Shown one piece after another: positions 56,692 to 64,000 of a stretch of 64,000 nucleotides of DNA; the first letter of the stretch is position 1; the number at the start of each line of letters is the position of its first letter. The notes under the pieces were generated by a model that was not told the origin of the DNA, ran no database searches, and worked only from the letters and a program-made list of their open reading frames with translations. A program made the translations under genes and the position numbers. Source of the DNA: Agrococcus jenensis. Its GTDB lineage: Bacteria > Actinomycetota > Actinomycetes > Actinomycetales > Microbacteriaceae. The stretch is taken from NCBI RefSeq assembly GCF_003752465.1, contig NZ_RKHJ01000001.1:1860001-1924000 (forward strand), written 5' to 3'.

Positions 56692-58107
56692 TCAGCGGAC
56701 CTCGGCGAAGCGCAGCAGCCGCTCGGCGAGGTCCGCGTCCGTCAGCCGCACGCGGATCCGCGTGCCAGGCTCGGCGTCCGTGTCGCACGCCGCCTCGGTC
56801 GGCGGGTCGAGCAGCTGGATCGTCGACCCCTCCTTCCGGGAGTCCACGACCACCGCGTCGAACGTGTCGCCGATGCGCGACCGCAGCACCGCGATCTCCA
56901 CGACGTCGATCGACTCGCGCTCGAGCCTCGACGCGGCCTGCGCCGACGCCTGCATGATGCCCGGCAGACCCGCGAGCCCCTCGGCGGCCCACGTGGGGAT
57001 CTCGCGGCCGTTCGCGATCGCCTCACAGTGGGCGAGCGCGTAGCGGTCGACGAGCCGCCGCAGCGGCGCGGTCACGTGCGCGTACGGCGCACCGATGGCC
57101 GCCTGCTCGAGCGCCGACGCCTCGGACGCGTCGTCGAGCACCGTGTATGCCGCGCCGCGGAAGAGCCGCCGCGCCGCCTGCAGGATCGCGAGCGTCGTCG
57201 GGCGCGCGCGGTCGAGGCGTCGCAGGAACGCGCCGTAGTGCTCGCCGTCGGCCCACTCCTCTCCGATCGCCCGCACCTCGCGACGGAAGCGCTCGACGTC
57301 GGCCGCCGGCGGCGTCGGCATCGTCCGCAGGATGCCGCGCTTCGCGCGCAGCTGCAGGTTCGCGGCCTCCATGCCGGTCATGAGCGACAGCTGCGCGTTC
57401 CAGCGCTCGACCGGCAGCAGCTCGCGCCGCTCGATGCGGTACTCGTCGCCCTCGCGCACGACCTGCTCCTCCGGCATGTCGAGGCTCGCGCCGCCGCGCT
57501 CGGCCTCGAGCGCGATCCGCAGCTCGCCGACCTCGCGCAGCAGGCCCAGCATGGCGTCTCCCGCGTCGATGCGCTGCTGCGCCTCGGCATAGGTCAGCTG
57601 CTCGCGGGAGCGCACCCGTGCGCGCTCGAGCGTCGTCGCGACCACGTCGCCGCGCGCATCCAGCCGCATGGTCCAGACGTAGGCGCCCCGCACCTGCCCG
57701 GCGAGGAGGCTCGCGACGCCCTCGCTCAGGACCGGCGGGTGCAGCGGCACCCTGCCGTCCGGCGCGTACATCGTCTGGCCGCGGCGGCGCGCCTCGACGT
57801 CGATCGGGCCGCCCGGTGCCACGAACGCGGGCACGTCGGCGATCGCGTAGCGCACCACGACCCCGTCGCCGTCGCGCTCGAGGTGGAGCGCCTGGTCGAG
57901 GTCGGTCGAGCCCTCGGGGTCGATCGTGACGAACGCGACGCCCGTCTGGTCGGGCTCGGGCAGCGGCGGATCCGCGGCGAGCGCGGCCGCCTCCGCCTCC
58001 GCCTCGGGCGGGAGCTCGGCCGTCAGCCCCAGCTCCGCGCGGATCTCGGCGAGGGCGGCGGCGAGCTCGTCGCTCGCCTCGGTCAGACGCGCATGTCGTG
58101 CCGGCAT
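56692..58107 (-). CDS. RNB-domain exoribonuclease (RNase II/R type)
   Basis: 471-residue single-strand RNA exonuclease with the acidic site ATIDPEGSTDLDQA-like (FVTIDPEGSTDLDQALHLE) and conserved RRGQTMYAPDGRVPLHPPVL and APYAHVTAPLRRLVDRYALA blocks. It lacks the cold-shock and S1 flanks of RNase R, being a short RNB form common in actinobacteria. The start is ATG 58107 (MPARHARLT), with a leaderless -10 box six bases before it; a GTG at 58113 abuts the box. It lies antisense between rbfA and truB. Confidence 0.9.
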   Translation of the reverse strand: MPARHARLTEASDELAAALAEIRAELGLTAELPPEAEAEAAALAADPPLPEPDQTGVAFVTIDPEGSTDLDQALHLERDGDGVVVRYAIADVPAFVAPGGPIDVEARRRGQTMYAPDGRVPLHPPVLSEGVASLLAGQVRGAYVWTMRLDARGDVVATTLERARVRSREQLTYAEAQQRIDAGDAMLGLLREVGELRIALEAERGGASLDMPEEQVVREGDEYRIERRELLPVERWNAQLSLMTGMEAANLQLRAKRGILRTMPTPPAADVERFRREVRAIGEEWADGEHYGAFLRRLDRARPTTLAILQAARRLFRGAAYTVLDDASEASALEQAAIGAPYAHVTAPLRRLVDRYALAHCEAIANGREIPTWAAEGLAGLPGIMQASAQAASRLERESIDVVEIAVLRSRIGDTFDAVVVDSRKEGSTIQLLDPPTEAACDTDAEPGTRIRVRLTDADLAERLLRFAEVR

Positions 58108-58113
58108 GCGCAC

Positions 58114-58119
58114 AACCTA
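58114..58119 (-). promoter_or_regulatory. -10 box TAGGTT, leaderless promoter of the RNB gene
   Basis: TAGGTT on the minus strand is six bases before ATG 58107, supporting that start rather than GTG 58113. Confidence 0.5.
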
Positions 58120-58149
58120 GTAGGGCAGCCTGACGGCCCGCCCCGCCCC

Positions 58150-58262
58150 GGCCCGCTTCCGCACAACGCAAGCCCGGAGGCGACATCGTGCGGCGGATCC
58201 GGCAAGGTGCGGATGCTGGCGCCGGTCGTCGCGCGGGGGCTTGCGTTGTGCGCAGGCGGGCC
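58150..58262. repeat. Long inverted repeat between mutY and the RNB gene
   Basis: GCACAACGCAAGCCC (58161-58175) is the exact reverse complement of 58237-58251, and pairing continues outward with few mismatches to 58150/58262, giving arms of about 26 bases around a 61-base centre. It fills the space between the mutY stop and the RNB promoter. It may end mutY transcription or be a small non-autonomous repeat. Confidence 0.65.
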
Positions 58263-58288
58263 TGGCACCGCGGGTGGGAGGAGCTCCC

Positions 58289-59161
58289 TCAGTCCGGGAG
58301 GCGGGCCGATCCGTCAGCGCGCACGACGAGGCCGTCGGCGGCGAGCGACGCGAGCGCGCGATCGAGCTGCGCGGCATCGGGCCAGAGGGGCGCCAGCTCG
58401 GACTCCGCGAGCGGCACGTCGACCGCGCGGAGCGCGCGCAGCACCGTGCCGCGCGCCTGCCGGTCGCTGCCTGCGAAGGTGCCCTGGCGCGGCGCGCGCC
58501 TGCCCTCGTACGCCGGGTAGCCGGCCGCGCGCCACGCGCACGCGTCGGCGATCGGGCACGCATCGCACCTCGGAGCGCGCGCCGTGCAGACGAGCGCGCC
58601 GAGCTCCATGAGCGCGATGGAGGTGACGGATGCGTCGGCGGGGGCGTCCGGCAGCAGCGCCTCGACGTCGGCGAGGTCGCGCCTCGCGGTGGGGCCGGCC
58701 TCGCCCTGCCCGTGCACCGCGCGGGCGATCACGCGGCGCACGTTCGTGTCGACGACCGGGTGGCGGTCGCCGAAGTGGAAGACGGCGACCGCGCGCGCGG
58801 TGTAGTCGCCGATCCCCGGGAGCGCGAGCAGCGCGGCCACGTCGCGCGGCACGTCGCCGCCGTGCCGCTCGACGATGGCCCGCGCCGCGTCCTGCAGCCG
58901 CAGCGCCCGGCGCGGGTACCCGAGCGTGCCCCACTGCCGCAGCACCTCGTGCGTGGGCGCGTCTGCGAGGTCGGCGGGCGTCGGCCAGCGCTCGAGCCAG
59001 CGGTCGATCTCGACGGCCACGCGCGACACCTGCGTCTGCTGCAGCATGATCTCGCTCACGAGCGTGCCCCACGCGTCGAAGTCGGGCCGGCGCCATGGGA
59101 GGTCGCGCGCGTTGTCGCGGTACCAGCCCGCGAGCGCGGCGACGGAGGCGGTCCCGAGCAT
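58289..59161 (-). CDS. mutY: A/G-specific adenine glycosylase MutY
   Basis: 290-residue base-excision repair enzyme that removes A opposite 8-oxoguanine. The catalytic Glu in SEIMLQQTQV, the helix-hairpin-helix LLALPGIGDYTARAV with Asp in HPVVDTNVRRV, and the iron-sulfur cluster C-x6-C-x2-C-x5-C (CTARAPRCDACPIADAC) are clear. At 290 residues it lacks most of the C-terminal MutT-like 8-oxoG recognition domain of E. coli MutY (350 residues). Leaderless, divergent from the P-loop kinase gene. Confidence 0.94.
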   Translation of the reverse strand: MLGTASVAALAGWYRDNARDLPWRRPDFDAWGTLVSEIMLQQTQVSRVAVEIDRWLERWPTPADLADAPTHEVLRQWGTLGYPRRALRLQDAARAIVERHGGDVPRDVAALLALPGIGDYTARAVAVFHFGDRHPVVDTNVRRVIARAVHGQGEAGPTARRDLADVEALLPDAPADASVTSIALMELGALVCTARAPRCDACPIADACAWRAAGYPAYEGRRAPRQGTFAGSDRQARGTVLRALRAVDVPLAESELAPLWPDAAQLDRALASLAADGLVVRADGSARLPD

Positions 59162-59167
59162 CCCGCC

Positions 59168-59173
59168 AGGGTA
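59168..59173 (-). promoter_or_regulatory. -10 box TACCCT, leaderless promoter of mutY
   Basis: TACCCT precedes ATG 59161 by six bases on the minus strand. Confidence 0.5.
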
Positions 59174-59189
59174 GACGAGCGAGACCGCC

Positions 59190-59195
59190 TAGGCT
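59190..59195 (+). promoter_or_regulatory. -10 box TAGGCT, leaderless promoter of the P-loop kinase gene
   Basis: TAGGCT precedes ATG 59202 by six bases, back to back with the mutY -10 in a 40-bp divergent region. Confidence 0.5.
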
Positions 59196-59201
59196 GACGG
59201 C

Positions 59202-59903
59202 ATGGTCGACTCCGCCCTCCTGATGAAGGCAGCGTCCTGGACGCCCGAGCAGAAGGCCCTCTACACGAGCCTCGCCGAGCTGCTCGTGCGCCGCAATCCG
59301 CGCGGCCGTCGGCTCGTCGCGATCGAGGGCCGCGACGGCGTGGGCAAGACCCGGTTCGCGGATGCCCTGCAGGTCGCGCTCGCGCGCGCCGGCGTCGAGG
59401 CGTTCCGCGCGAGCGCCGACGACTTCCACCGGTCGCAGGCGTTCCGCTACCGGCAGGGCCGCGACTCGCCGAAGGGCTACTACGAGGACGCCTTCGACGT
59501 CGAGCTGCTCGACCGGGTGCTGCTGCACCCGTTCCGCATGGGCGGCTCGACCGGCTTCATGACGCGCGCGTTCGACCTGCACGCCGACCGCTCGGTCGAG
59601 ATGGAGTGGCAGACGGCGGGTCCGGATGCGGTGCTCCTCGTCGACGGGGTGTTCCTGCAGCGCCCGGCGCTCGCCGGCAAGTGGCACGCGGTGCTCTACC
59701 TCGAGGCCGACGACCGCGTGCGCGGCGAGCGGATGCGCGCTCGCGACGGCGCGCACCCCGACGTGCAGCACGCGTCGCACCGGCGCTACCGCGAGGCGCA
59801 CGACCACTACGAGCGCACCGTCCGTCCGCGCCAGAAGGCGCTCGTGATCGTCGACAACAGCGACTGGCGGTGGCCGAAGCAGGTCTTCGCCGACACCTGC
59901 TGA
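59202..59903 (+). CDS. Uridine-kinase-like P-loop protein
   Basis: 233 residues with the Walker A loop GRDGVGKT (residues 43-50), the Asp pair in RASADDFHRSQ, and LLVDGVFLQRPALAGKW, all typical of the phosphoribulokinase/uridine kinase family; LYLEADDRVRGERMRARDGA forms the lid. The substrate is not clear: it could be a nucleoside or another small alcohol. It is short, without an uracil phosphoribosyltransferase domain. A dispersed repeat unit follows the stop. Confidence 0.8.
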   Translation: MVDSALLMKAASWTPEQKALYTSLAELLVRRNPRGRRLVAIEGRDGVGKTRFADALQVALARAGVEAFRASADDFHRSQAFRYRQGRDSPKGYYEDAFDVELLDRVLLHPFRMGGSTGFMTRAFDLHADRSVEMEWQTAGPDAVLLVDGVFLQRPALAGKWHAVLYLEADDRVRGERMRARDGAHPDVQHASHRRYREAHDHYERTVRPRQKALVIVDNSDWRWPKQVFADTC

Positions 59904-59908
59904 CCAGC

Positions 59909-59957
59909 TGCTGGTCGAGCCGGTCCGCGCGCGCAGCGCGCTGACCGAGTCGAGACC
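59909..59957 (+). repeat. 49-bp dispersed palindromic repeat unit, copy 3
   Basis: Ends TGCTGGTCGAGCCG (59909-59922) and CGAGTCGAGACC (59946-59957) are identical to those of the copy at 4875-4923, with the same unit length and a different internal palindrome. Placed just after the kinase stop. Confidence 0.75.
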
Positions 59958-59985
59958 ACGGCGACGGGGCGAGAGGAGCCCAGCG

Positions 59986-60990
59986 CTACGCGAGCCGCCG
60001 CACCACCGACGCCGGCAGGAACCGCCCCGTCCGCTCGACCTCGTGCACGAGCTCGACGAGCGCCGCGTTCACCGGCGCCTCGCGGCCGAGCCGCGCCGCA
60101 GCCGCGACGACCGCGCCGTTGATGTGATCGACCTCCGTCGGCTGCCGACGCCGGATCGACTGCTGCGTCGACCCGAGGTTCGGCACGTCGCCGAGCCGCT
60201 CCTTGATGCGGAGCGGCACCTGCTGGGCGATCCGCCGGGGTGCGGAGGCGACGATCCGCACCATGAGCGGCGTCAGCCCCTGCAGCGGCTGGAAGCGCAC
60301 GCCCGAGGCCAGTCCGATCTGCGTCGTCTCCCGCATCGAGGCGAGCATCACGCGGCGCAGCCCCGGGTCGCGGATGACGTCCTGCACCGAGTGCCCGACG
60401 ATCGCGGGCAGCGCGTTCACCATGTTGATGAGCAGCTTCGTCCACTGGGCGCCCTCGATCGAGGGCGTCTCGCTCGTGGGCAGAGCCTCGCCGAGCACCG
60501 CCGCGAACCGCGCCCCTTCGGCGCCGCCGACGATGGTGTCGCCGGCCGCGGTGACCGTGATGACGCCCGGCTCCATGGAGTTCGCCGCCATCAGCGCGAT
60601 CCCGCCGGCGACGCGACCGTGCCCGAGCAGCTCGGCCGCGGCGAGCTCGCCGCCGAGGCCGTTCTGCACCACGAGCAGCGGCACCCCCGCGAGCCGCGCG
60701 TGGTTCGCCTCGATCGCGGCCGCCGCGCCGGTCGCCTTGGTGGCGAGGATCGCGAGGTCGGGTGCGTCCTGCAGCAGCTCCAGGGCCGTGACGCGGGCGG
60801 TGTGCAGGCCGAAGGCCCCTCGCAGTCGCAGCCCGTGCGCTCGGACGGCCGCGAGGTGCTCGCCGCGCGCGGTGACGGTCACGTGGTGACCGATGGCATC
60901 CAGCCGCGCCGCGATCGTGCCGCCGATCGCCCCGGCGCCGATCACCGCGATGCGCTGCCGCGGCTGCCGCTGGCCGTCCTCGATCGCCAT
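59986..60990 (-). CDS. panE: Ketopantoate reductase family (ApbA/PanE)
   Basis: 334-residue NADPH-dependent reductase related to PanE, which makes pantoate for coenzyme A. The N-terminal fold IAVIGAGAIGGTIAARLDAIG, the active-site Lys in WTKLLINMVNALPAIVG and the C-terminal APVNAALVELVHE are present. An extra N-terminal stretch (MAIEDGQRQPRQR) precedes the fold. A leaderless -10 box precedes ATG 60990. The ApbA/PanE family is broad, so panE proper is likely rather than certain. Confidence 0.83.
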   Translation of the reverse strand: MAIEDGQRQPRQRIAVIGAGAIGGTIAARLDAIGHHVTVTARGEHLAAVRAHGLRLRGAFGLHTARVTALELLQDAPDLAILATKATGAAAAIEANHARLAGVPLLVVQNGLGGELAAAELLGHGRVAGGIALMAANSMEPGVITVTAAGDTIVGGAEGARFAAVLGEALPTSETPSIEGAQWTKLLINMVNALPAIVGHSVQDVIRDPGLRRVMLASMRETTQIGLASGVRFQPLQGLTPLMVRIVASAPRRIAQQVPLRIKERLGDVPNLGSTQQSIRRRQPTEVDHINGAVVAAAARLGREAPVNAALVELVHEVERTGRFLPASVVRRLA

Positions 60991-60997
60991 GCCGAGC

Positions 60998-61003
60998 AGG
61001 CTA
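60998..61003 (-). promoter_or_regulatory. -10 box TAGCCT, leaderless promoter of the panE-like gene
   Basis: TAGCCT precedes ATG 60990 by seven bases on the minus strand. Confidence 0.5.
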
Positions 61004-61039
61004 TACGCGCCGCGCTGGCCGGATGTCTGCGGCGCGATC

Positions 61040-61045
61040 TACGCT
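61040..61045 (+). promoter_or_regulatory. -10 box TACGCT upstream of the PCD-VOC gene
   Basis: TACGCT lies 43 bases before ATG 61089. Unlike most promoters here it would give a leader, and a strong GGGGGAGGAGG ribosome site (61072-61082) follows. Confidence 0.4.
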
Positions 61046-61088
61046 TCCACCGGGCCCGTGCGACGGCGTGCGGGGGAGGAGGCTCGCC

Positions 61089-61799
61089 ATGACCGACGGA
61101 CCCCGGCTGACCGCCAAGCGCTTCCACGAGCATCCCGGCGTCGAGGACTGGCGCGTGCTGTTCTGGGGCGCGCACGCCCACTACGCGTGCGACTCGTTCG
61201 CGCAGGCGGTCGAGCTCGCGACCGCCATCGGTGATGTCGCGGCCGCGGTCGGCCACGCGCCCGACGTCGACCTGCGGCCGCGGGGCGTGACGATCCGCAC
61301 GGCGACACGGCGCGACGGCGGCCTCAGCGCGGCCGACGCGCGCCTCGCCCAGGGCATCTCGGAGGCGGCGCGGCGGCTCGGATGCCGCTCGGATCCCTCG
61401 ACTCTCATGGTCACCGGCATCGCCGTCGCGCAGGACCGCGGCGCCGACGTGCGGCCGTTCTGGGCGGCCGTGATGGGCTACGACCTGCTCGGCGACGAGG
61501 ATGCGATCGACCCCCAGCGGCGCAACCCGCACGTCTGGCTGCACGAGCTCGACCCACCCAAGCCGGGCAGGGGCCGCACGCACATCGACATCTCGGTGCC
61601 CGCCGACCACGCCGAGGCGCGCGTCGCCGCGGCAGTGGCAGCCGGTGGCCGCATCGTGCGGGAGGAGCCCGGGCGCTGGTGGACGATCGCGTCGCCCGAG
61701 AACCACGGCGTCGACATCGCGTCGTGGCCCGACGTGGAGGACTTCGACGAGGACCCGGGCGGCGGCCCCGACGAGGAGCGTCCGCCGACGAGCGACTAG
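61089..61799 (+). CDS. Pterin-4a-carbinolamine dehydratase / VOC fusion protein
   Basis: 236 residues. The N-terminal half ([20 protein letters not shown] to [16 protein letters not shown]) is a pterin-4a-carbinolamine dehydratase-like domain. The C-terminal half (from about residue 105, [20 protein letters not shown]) is a glyoxalase/VOC-type domain, ending in an acidic tail. ATG 61089 follows GGGGGAGGAGG by six bases. Such fusions exist in actinobacteria. Whether the dehydratase is active is unknown, as no aromatic amino-acid hydroxylase gene is near. Confidence 0.82.
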   Translation: MTDGPRLTAKRFHEHPGVEDWRVLFWGAHAHYACDSFAQAVELATAIGDVAAAVGHAPDVDLRPRGVTIRTATRRDGGLSAADARLAQGISEAARRLGCRSDPSTLMVTGIAVAQDRGADVRPFWAAVMGYDLLGDEDAIDPQRRNPHVWLHELDPPKPGRGRTHIDISVPADHAEARVAAAVAAGGRIVREEPGRWWTIASPENHGVDIASWPDVEDFDEDPGGGPDEERPPTSD

Positions 61800-61802
61800 G
61801 GT
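61797..61802 (+). promoter_or_regulatory. -10 box TAGGGT, leaderless promoter of truB
   Basis: TAGGGT overlaps the TAG stop of the previous gene and is six bases before GTG 61809. Confidence 0.55.
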
Positions 61803-61808
61803 CGACGG

Positions 61809-62714
61809 GTGCCAGCAGCCCCCGCAGACCCCGACGGCATCCTGCTCGTCGACAAGCCCCAGGGCATCACGAGCCACACCGCGGTGAGCCGCGCGCGACG
61901 GGCGCTCGGCACGCGGAAGGTCGGTCACGCGGGCACGCTCGACCCCATGGCGACCGGGCTGCTGATCCTCGGCGTCGGTCCCTCCACGCGGCTGCTGACG
62001 CACATGGTCGGGCTCGACAAGACCTACACGGCGACCGTCGCGCTCGGCGCCGCGACCACGACCGACGACGCCGAGGGCGAGGTCACCGCGACGAGGGATG
62101 CGTCGCACCTGTCGGAGTCCGACCTCGTCGCGCCGATGGCGGCGCTCACGGGCGACATCGAGCAGGTGCCGTCGTCGGTGAGCGCCATCAAGGTCGACGG
62201 CGAGCGCGCGTACGCCCGCGTGCGGGCGGGGGAGCAGGTCGAGCTCAAGGCGCGGCCGGTGACCGTCGCGCGGTTCGAGGTGGTCGCGTTCCGGCCCGGC
62301 GCCGTCGCCGAGGCCGACGTCGTCGTCGACTGCTCGAGCGGCACGTACATCCGCGCGCTCGCCCGCGACCTCGGCGCGGCGCTCGGCGTCGGCGGCCACC
62401 TGTCGGCGCTCCGCCGCACCCGCATCGGCCCGTTCTCGGTCGACGGCGCGCCCGATGCCGACGCGCTGCCCGAGGCCGCGCGCGACCTGCTGCTGCCGCC
62501 CGCCGAGGCGGCCGCCCGCATCCTGCCGGTCGCGACGCTCGACGCCGAGCGCGCCGCCGACCTCGCCAACGGCCGCCGCACCGCTGCCCTCGAGGGGGAG
62601 TCTGGCATCGTCGCGGCGGTCCACGGCGACCGGCTCGTCGGCATCGCGCGCGTCGCGGGCCGTCGGCTGCTGCCGGTCACGAACTTCCCGACCGGCACCG
62701 GGGGCGCAGCGTGA
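61809..62714 (+). CDS. truB: tRNA pseudouridine-55 synthase
   Basis: 301-residue enzyme making pseudouridine at position 55 of tRNA. It starts with [20 protein letters not shown], carries the catalytic Asp in [14 protein letters not shown], and has [24 protein letters not shown] ([15 protein letters not shown]) and [16 protein letters not shown] segments. Leaderless GTG start. The stop overlaps the next gene (GTGA). It is in the usual rbfA-truB-ribF neighbourhood, though with five genes inserted before it and two after. Confidence 0.97.
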   Translation: MPAAPADPDGILLVDKPQGITSHTAVSRARRALGTRKVGHAGTLDPMATGLLILGVGPSTRLLTHMVGLDKTYTATVALGAATTTDDAEGEVTATRDASHLSESDLVAPMAALTGDIEQVPSSVSAIKVDGERAYARVRAGEQVELKARPVTVARFEVVAFRPGAVAEADVVVDCSSGTYIRALARDLGAALGVGGHLSALRRTRIGPFSVDGAPDADALPEAARDLLLPPAEAAARILPVATLDAERAADLANGRRTAALEGESGIVAAVHGDRLVGIARVAGRRLLPVTNFPTGTGGAA

Positions 62715-63082
62715 TCAGCTGGCTCATGCTCGCGCAGGCGAGCGCCCTCGGGCTGATCGGCGCGGCCGTGGCCGTGGTCGGCCTCGCGCGCCGCCCGTTC
62801 AACGACTGGGTCTTCGCCGGCGCAGCCATCGCGATGCTCACGCTCGTGGTCCAGACCGTCGCGTCGATCATCGCGCCGCTCGCGGGCGCCGGCCCCACCG
62901 GCGACCTGCTCGAGTACTGGACCTACCTCATCACCGCGCTCATGATCCCGCCGGCCGCGGTGCTGTGGGCGCTCGTCGACAAGAAGGGCGAGTGGGCGAC
63001 CCTCGTCGTCGGCGTCGGCATCCTCGCGGTCGCGGTGATGGTCTACCGGATGCACCAGATCTGGTTCGTGCAGGTCGCCTGA
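62711..63082 (+). CDS. Small four-helix membrane protein
   Basis: 123 residues, four predicted membrane helices ([76 protein letters not shown]). GTG start overlapping the truB stop. I do not recognise a characterised family. The helix order and lack of charged loops suggest an integral membrane protein translated from the truB transcript. Confidence 0.75.
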   Translation: MISWLMLAQASALGLIGAAVAVVGLARRPFNDWVFAGAAIAMLTLVVQTVASIIAPLAGAGPTGDLLEYWTYLITALMIPPAAVLWALVDKKGEWATLVVGVGILAVAVMVYRMHQIWFVQVA

Positions 63083-63119
63083 CCGCCCGCCGCCCGCGAG
63101 CGAGCGACCGTGCGAGGAC

Positions 63120-63125
63120 TAGGAT
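63120..63125 (+). promoter_or_regulatory. -10 box TAGGAT upstream of the second small membrane protein gene
   Basis: TAGGAT precedes GTG 63133 by seven bases, again with no ribosome site. Confidence 0.45.
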
Positions 63126-63132
63126 CGGACGA

Positions 63133-63534
63133 GTGAGCGAGCGGAAGCATGCGGGCATCGGCCGGGTCCTCGTGGCCGTCTACGCGGTGCTGGCGATGGC
63201 GGCCACCGGGCGCTCGTTCGTGCAGATCGTGCAGCGCTTCGACGAGGCGCCGCTCGCGTACTCGCTGAGCGCCGTCGCCGCCGTCGTCTACCTCGTCGCG
63301 ACCGTCGCGCTCGCGATGCGGGGCGACGCCTCGCGCACGGTCGCGCTCGCCGCCGTGTGCTTCGAGCTCGTCGGCGTGCTCGTCGTCGGCACGCTCTCGC
63401 TGGTCGCGCCCGAGCTCTTCGCGCACGACACCGTCTGGAGCCGCTACGGCATGGGCTACCTGTTCATCCCCGCGGTGCTGCCGTTCCTCGGCCTCTGGTG
63501 GCTGCGCGCGAGCCGCGAGCGGGTGACGGCATGA
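63133..63534 (+). CDS. Small membrane protein upstream of ribF
   Basis: 133 residues with three or four predicted helices (VLVAVYAVLAMAATGRSF, LSAVAAVVYLVATVALAM, VALAAVCFELVGVLVVGTL, GYLFIPAVLPFLGLWWLR). A conserved-looking YGMGYLFIPAVLPFLGL segment precedes the last helix. GTG start with leaderless promoter; the stop overlaps the ribF start (ATGA). I do not assign a function. Confidence 0.75.
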   Translation: MSERKHAGIGRVLVAVYAVLAMAATGRSFVQIVQRFDEAPLAYSLSAVAAVVYLVATVALAMRGDASRTVALAAVCFELVGVLVVGTLSLVAPELFAHDTVWSRYGMGYLFIPAVLPFLGLWWLRASRERVTA

Positions 63535-64000
63535 GCGGCATGGCCTGGATCGACGAGCTCGAGTCCGTCCCCTCCGCCATCACGGTCGGCAAGTTCGACG
63601 GCGTGCACATCGGCCACCAGCGCATCATCGAGCAGCTGCGCGCGCTCGCCGAGCCCGCTGAGCCGGGCGCGGAGCGGCTGTCGACCACCGTCGTCACGTT
63701 CGACCGCAACCCGCTCGAGGTGGTGCGCCCGGACCGCGCGCCGGTGCCGCTGGTCTCGCTCGCCCACAAGGTCGAGCTGCTCCGCGCCGCCGGCGCCGAC
63801 CGTGTGGTCGTCGTGCCCTTCACGCCCGAGACGGCCGCGCAGCCCGCCCGCGAGTTCGCCGAGCGCGTGCTCTTCGACGGCCTCGGCGCGCGCGTGCTGC
63901 TCGTCGGCGACGACTTCCGCTTCGGTGCCCGCGGCGCGGGCGATGCCGCGCTGCTGCGCGAGCTCGCCGAGCCGCGTGGCGCGCGCGTCGAGTCGATCGA
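63531..64000 (+). CDS. ribF: Bifunctional riboflavin kinase/FAD synthetase (3' end outside window)
   Basis: The first 156 residues are present, covering most of the N-terminal FMN adenylyltransferase domain: VGKFDGVHIGHQRII, TTVVTFDRNPLEVV, and LLVGDDFRFGARGAGD. The frame remains open at the window's end. The ATG overlaps the previous stop (ATGA at 63531-63534). Its product makes FMN and FAD from riboflavin. Placement after truB is standard. Confidence 0.93.
   Translation, partial: MSGMAWIDELESVPSAITVGKFDGVHIGHQRIIEQLRALAEPAEPGAERLSTTVVTFDRNPLEVVRPDRAPVPLVSLAHKVELLRAAGADRVVVVPFTPETAAQPAREFAERVLFDGLGARVLLVGDDFRFGARGAGDAALLRELAEPRGARVESI

Noticed and set aside
58083..58268. A 61-codon minus-strand frame between mutY and the RNB gene
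   Set aside because: It runs through the inverted repeat and overlaps the RNB start out of frame, with no ribosome site or -10 box, so it is probably not a gene.

Overview
The window is a 64-kb piece of chromosome from a high-GC Gram-positive bacterium, most probably an actinobacterium of the family Microbacteriaceae (an Agrococcus-like organism is a guess). The evidence is the very high GC content, the many GTG starts, the dense GTGA/ATGA gene overlaps, the actinobacterial orders atpAGDC and nusA-ylxR-infB-rbfA, and many genes whose only visible promoter is a TANNNT -10 box six to eight bases before the start codon (leaderless transcription). Nearly every base is coding. No intergenic stretch exceeds about 190 bp, and I see no rRNA, tRNA, IS element, prophage or CRISPR array.

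Layout. 1-4151: the end of the ATP synthase operon (partial atpA, atpG, atpD, atpC), then yaaA. 5053-9336: RecQ helicase, a two-component pair and a TfoX-like protein. 9440-14412: a tightly overlapping operon with a phosphodiester glycosidase, a GT2/GtrA fusion, a DUF4956 membrane protein, a VTC-type polyphosphate polymerase and a beta-helix lipoprotein. 14452-19524: aldo/keto reductase, gamma-glutamyltransferase, a DUF4192 protein and an SQR-like flavoprotein. 19584-34552: a coupled cluster of PP2C phosphatase, membrane Ser/Thr kinase, a 1908-residue Ig/FN3 exported protein, MoxR ATPase, DUF58 protein, a catalytically degenerate membrane transglutaminase-like protein and an FtsK/EccC-like ATPase. 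34519-37505: ald, gabT and OsmC. 37505-43738: the conserved dxr-rip-ispG set, interrupted by genes on the other strand. 43746-50164: an MFS transporter and a MoxR/Bat-type cluster (MoxR, DUF58, two VWA proteins and accessory membrane proteins). 50215-56687: proS, nusA, ylxR, infB and rbfA, with structured intergenic RNAs and no rimP between proS and nusA. 56692-61799: RNB exonuclease, mutY, a P-loop kinase, a ketopantoate reductase family gene and a PCD-VOC fusion. 61809-64000: truB, two small membrane proteins and the start of ribF.

How the genes fit together. The housekeeping blocks (ATP synthase, isoprenoid precursor synthesis, translation) are ordinary. The two regions most worth attention are the envelope clusters. 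The 19.6-34.6 kb cluster couples phospho-signalling, a giant surface protein, a MoxR/DUF58 chaperone-like pair and a translocase-like ATPase. The 9.4-14.4 kb operon couples polyphosphate polymerase chemistry to sugar-processing and sugar-binding surface proteins. Both look like poorly characterised envelope systems, and these functional readings are inferences from domain content and gene order.
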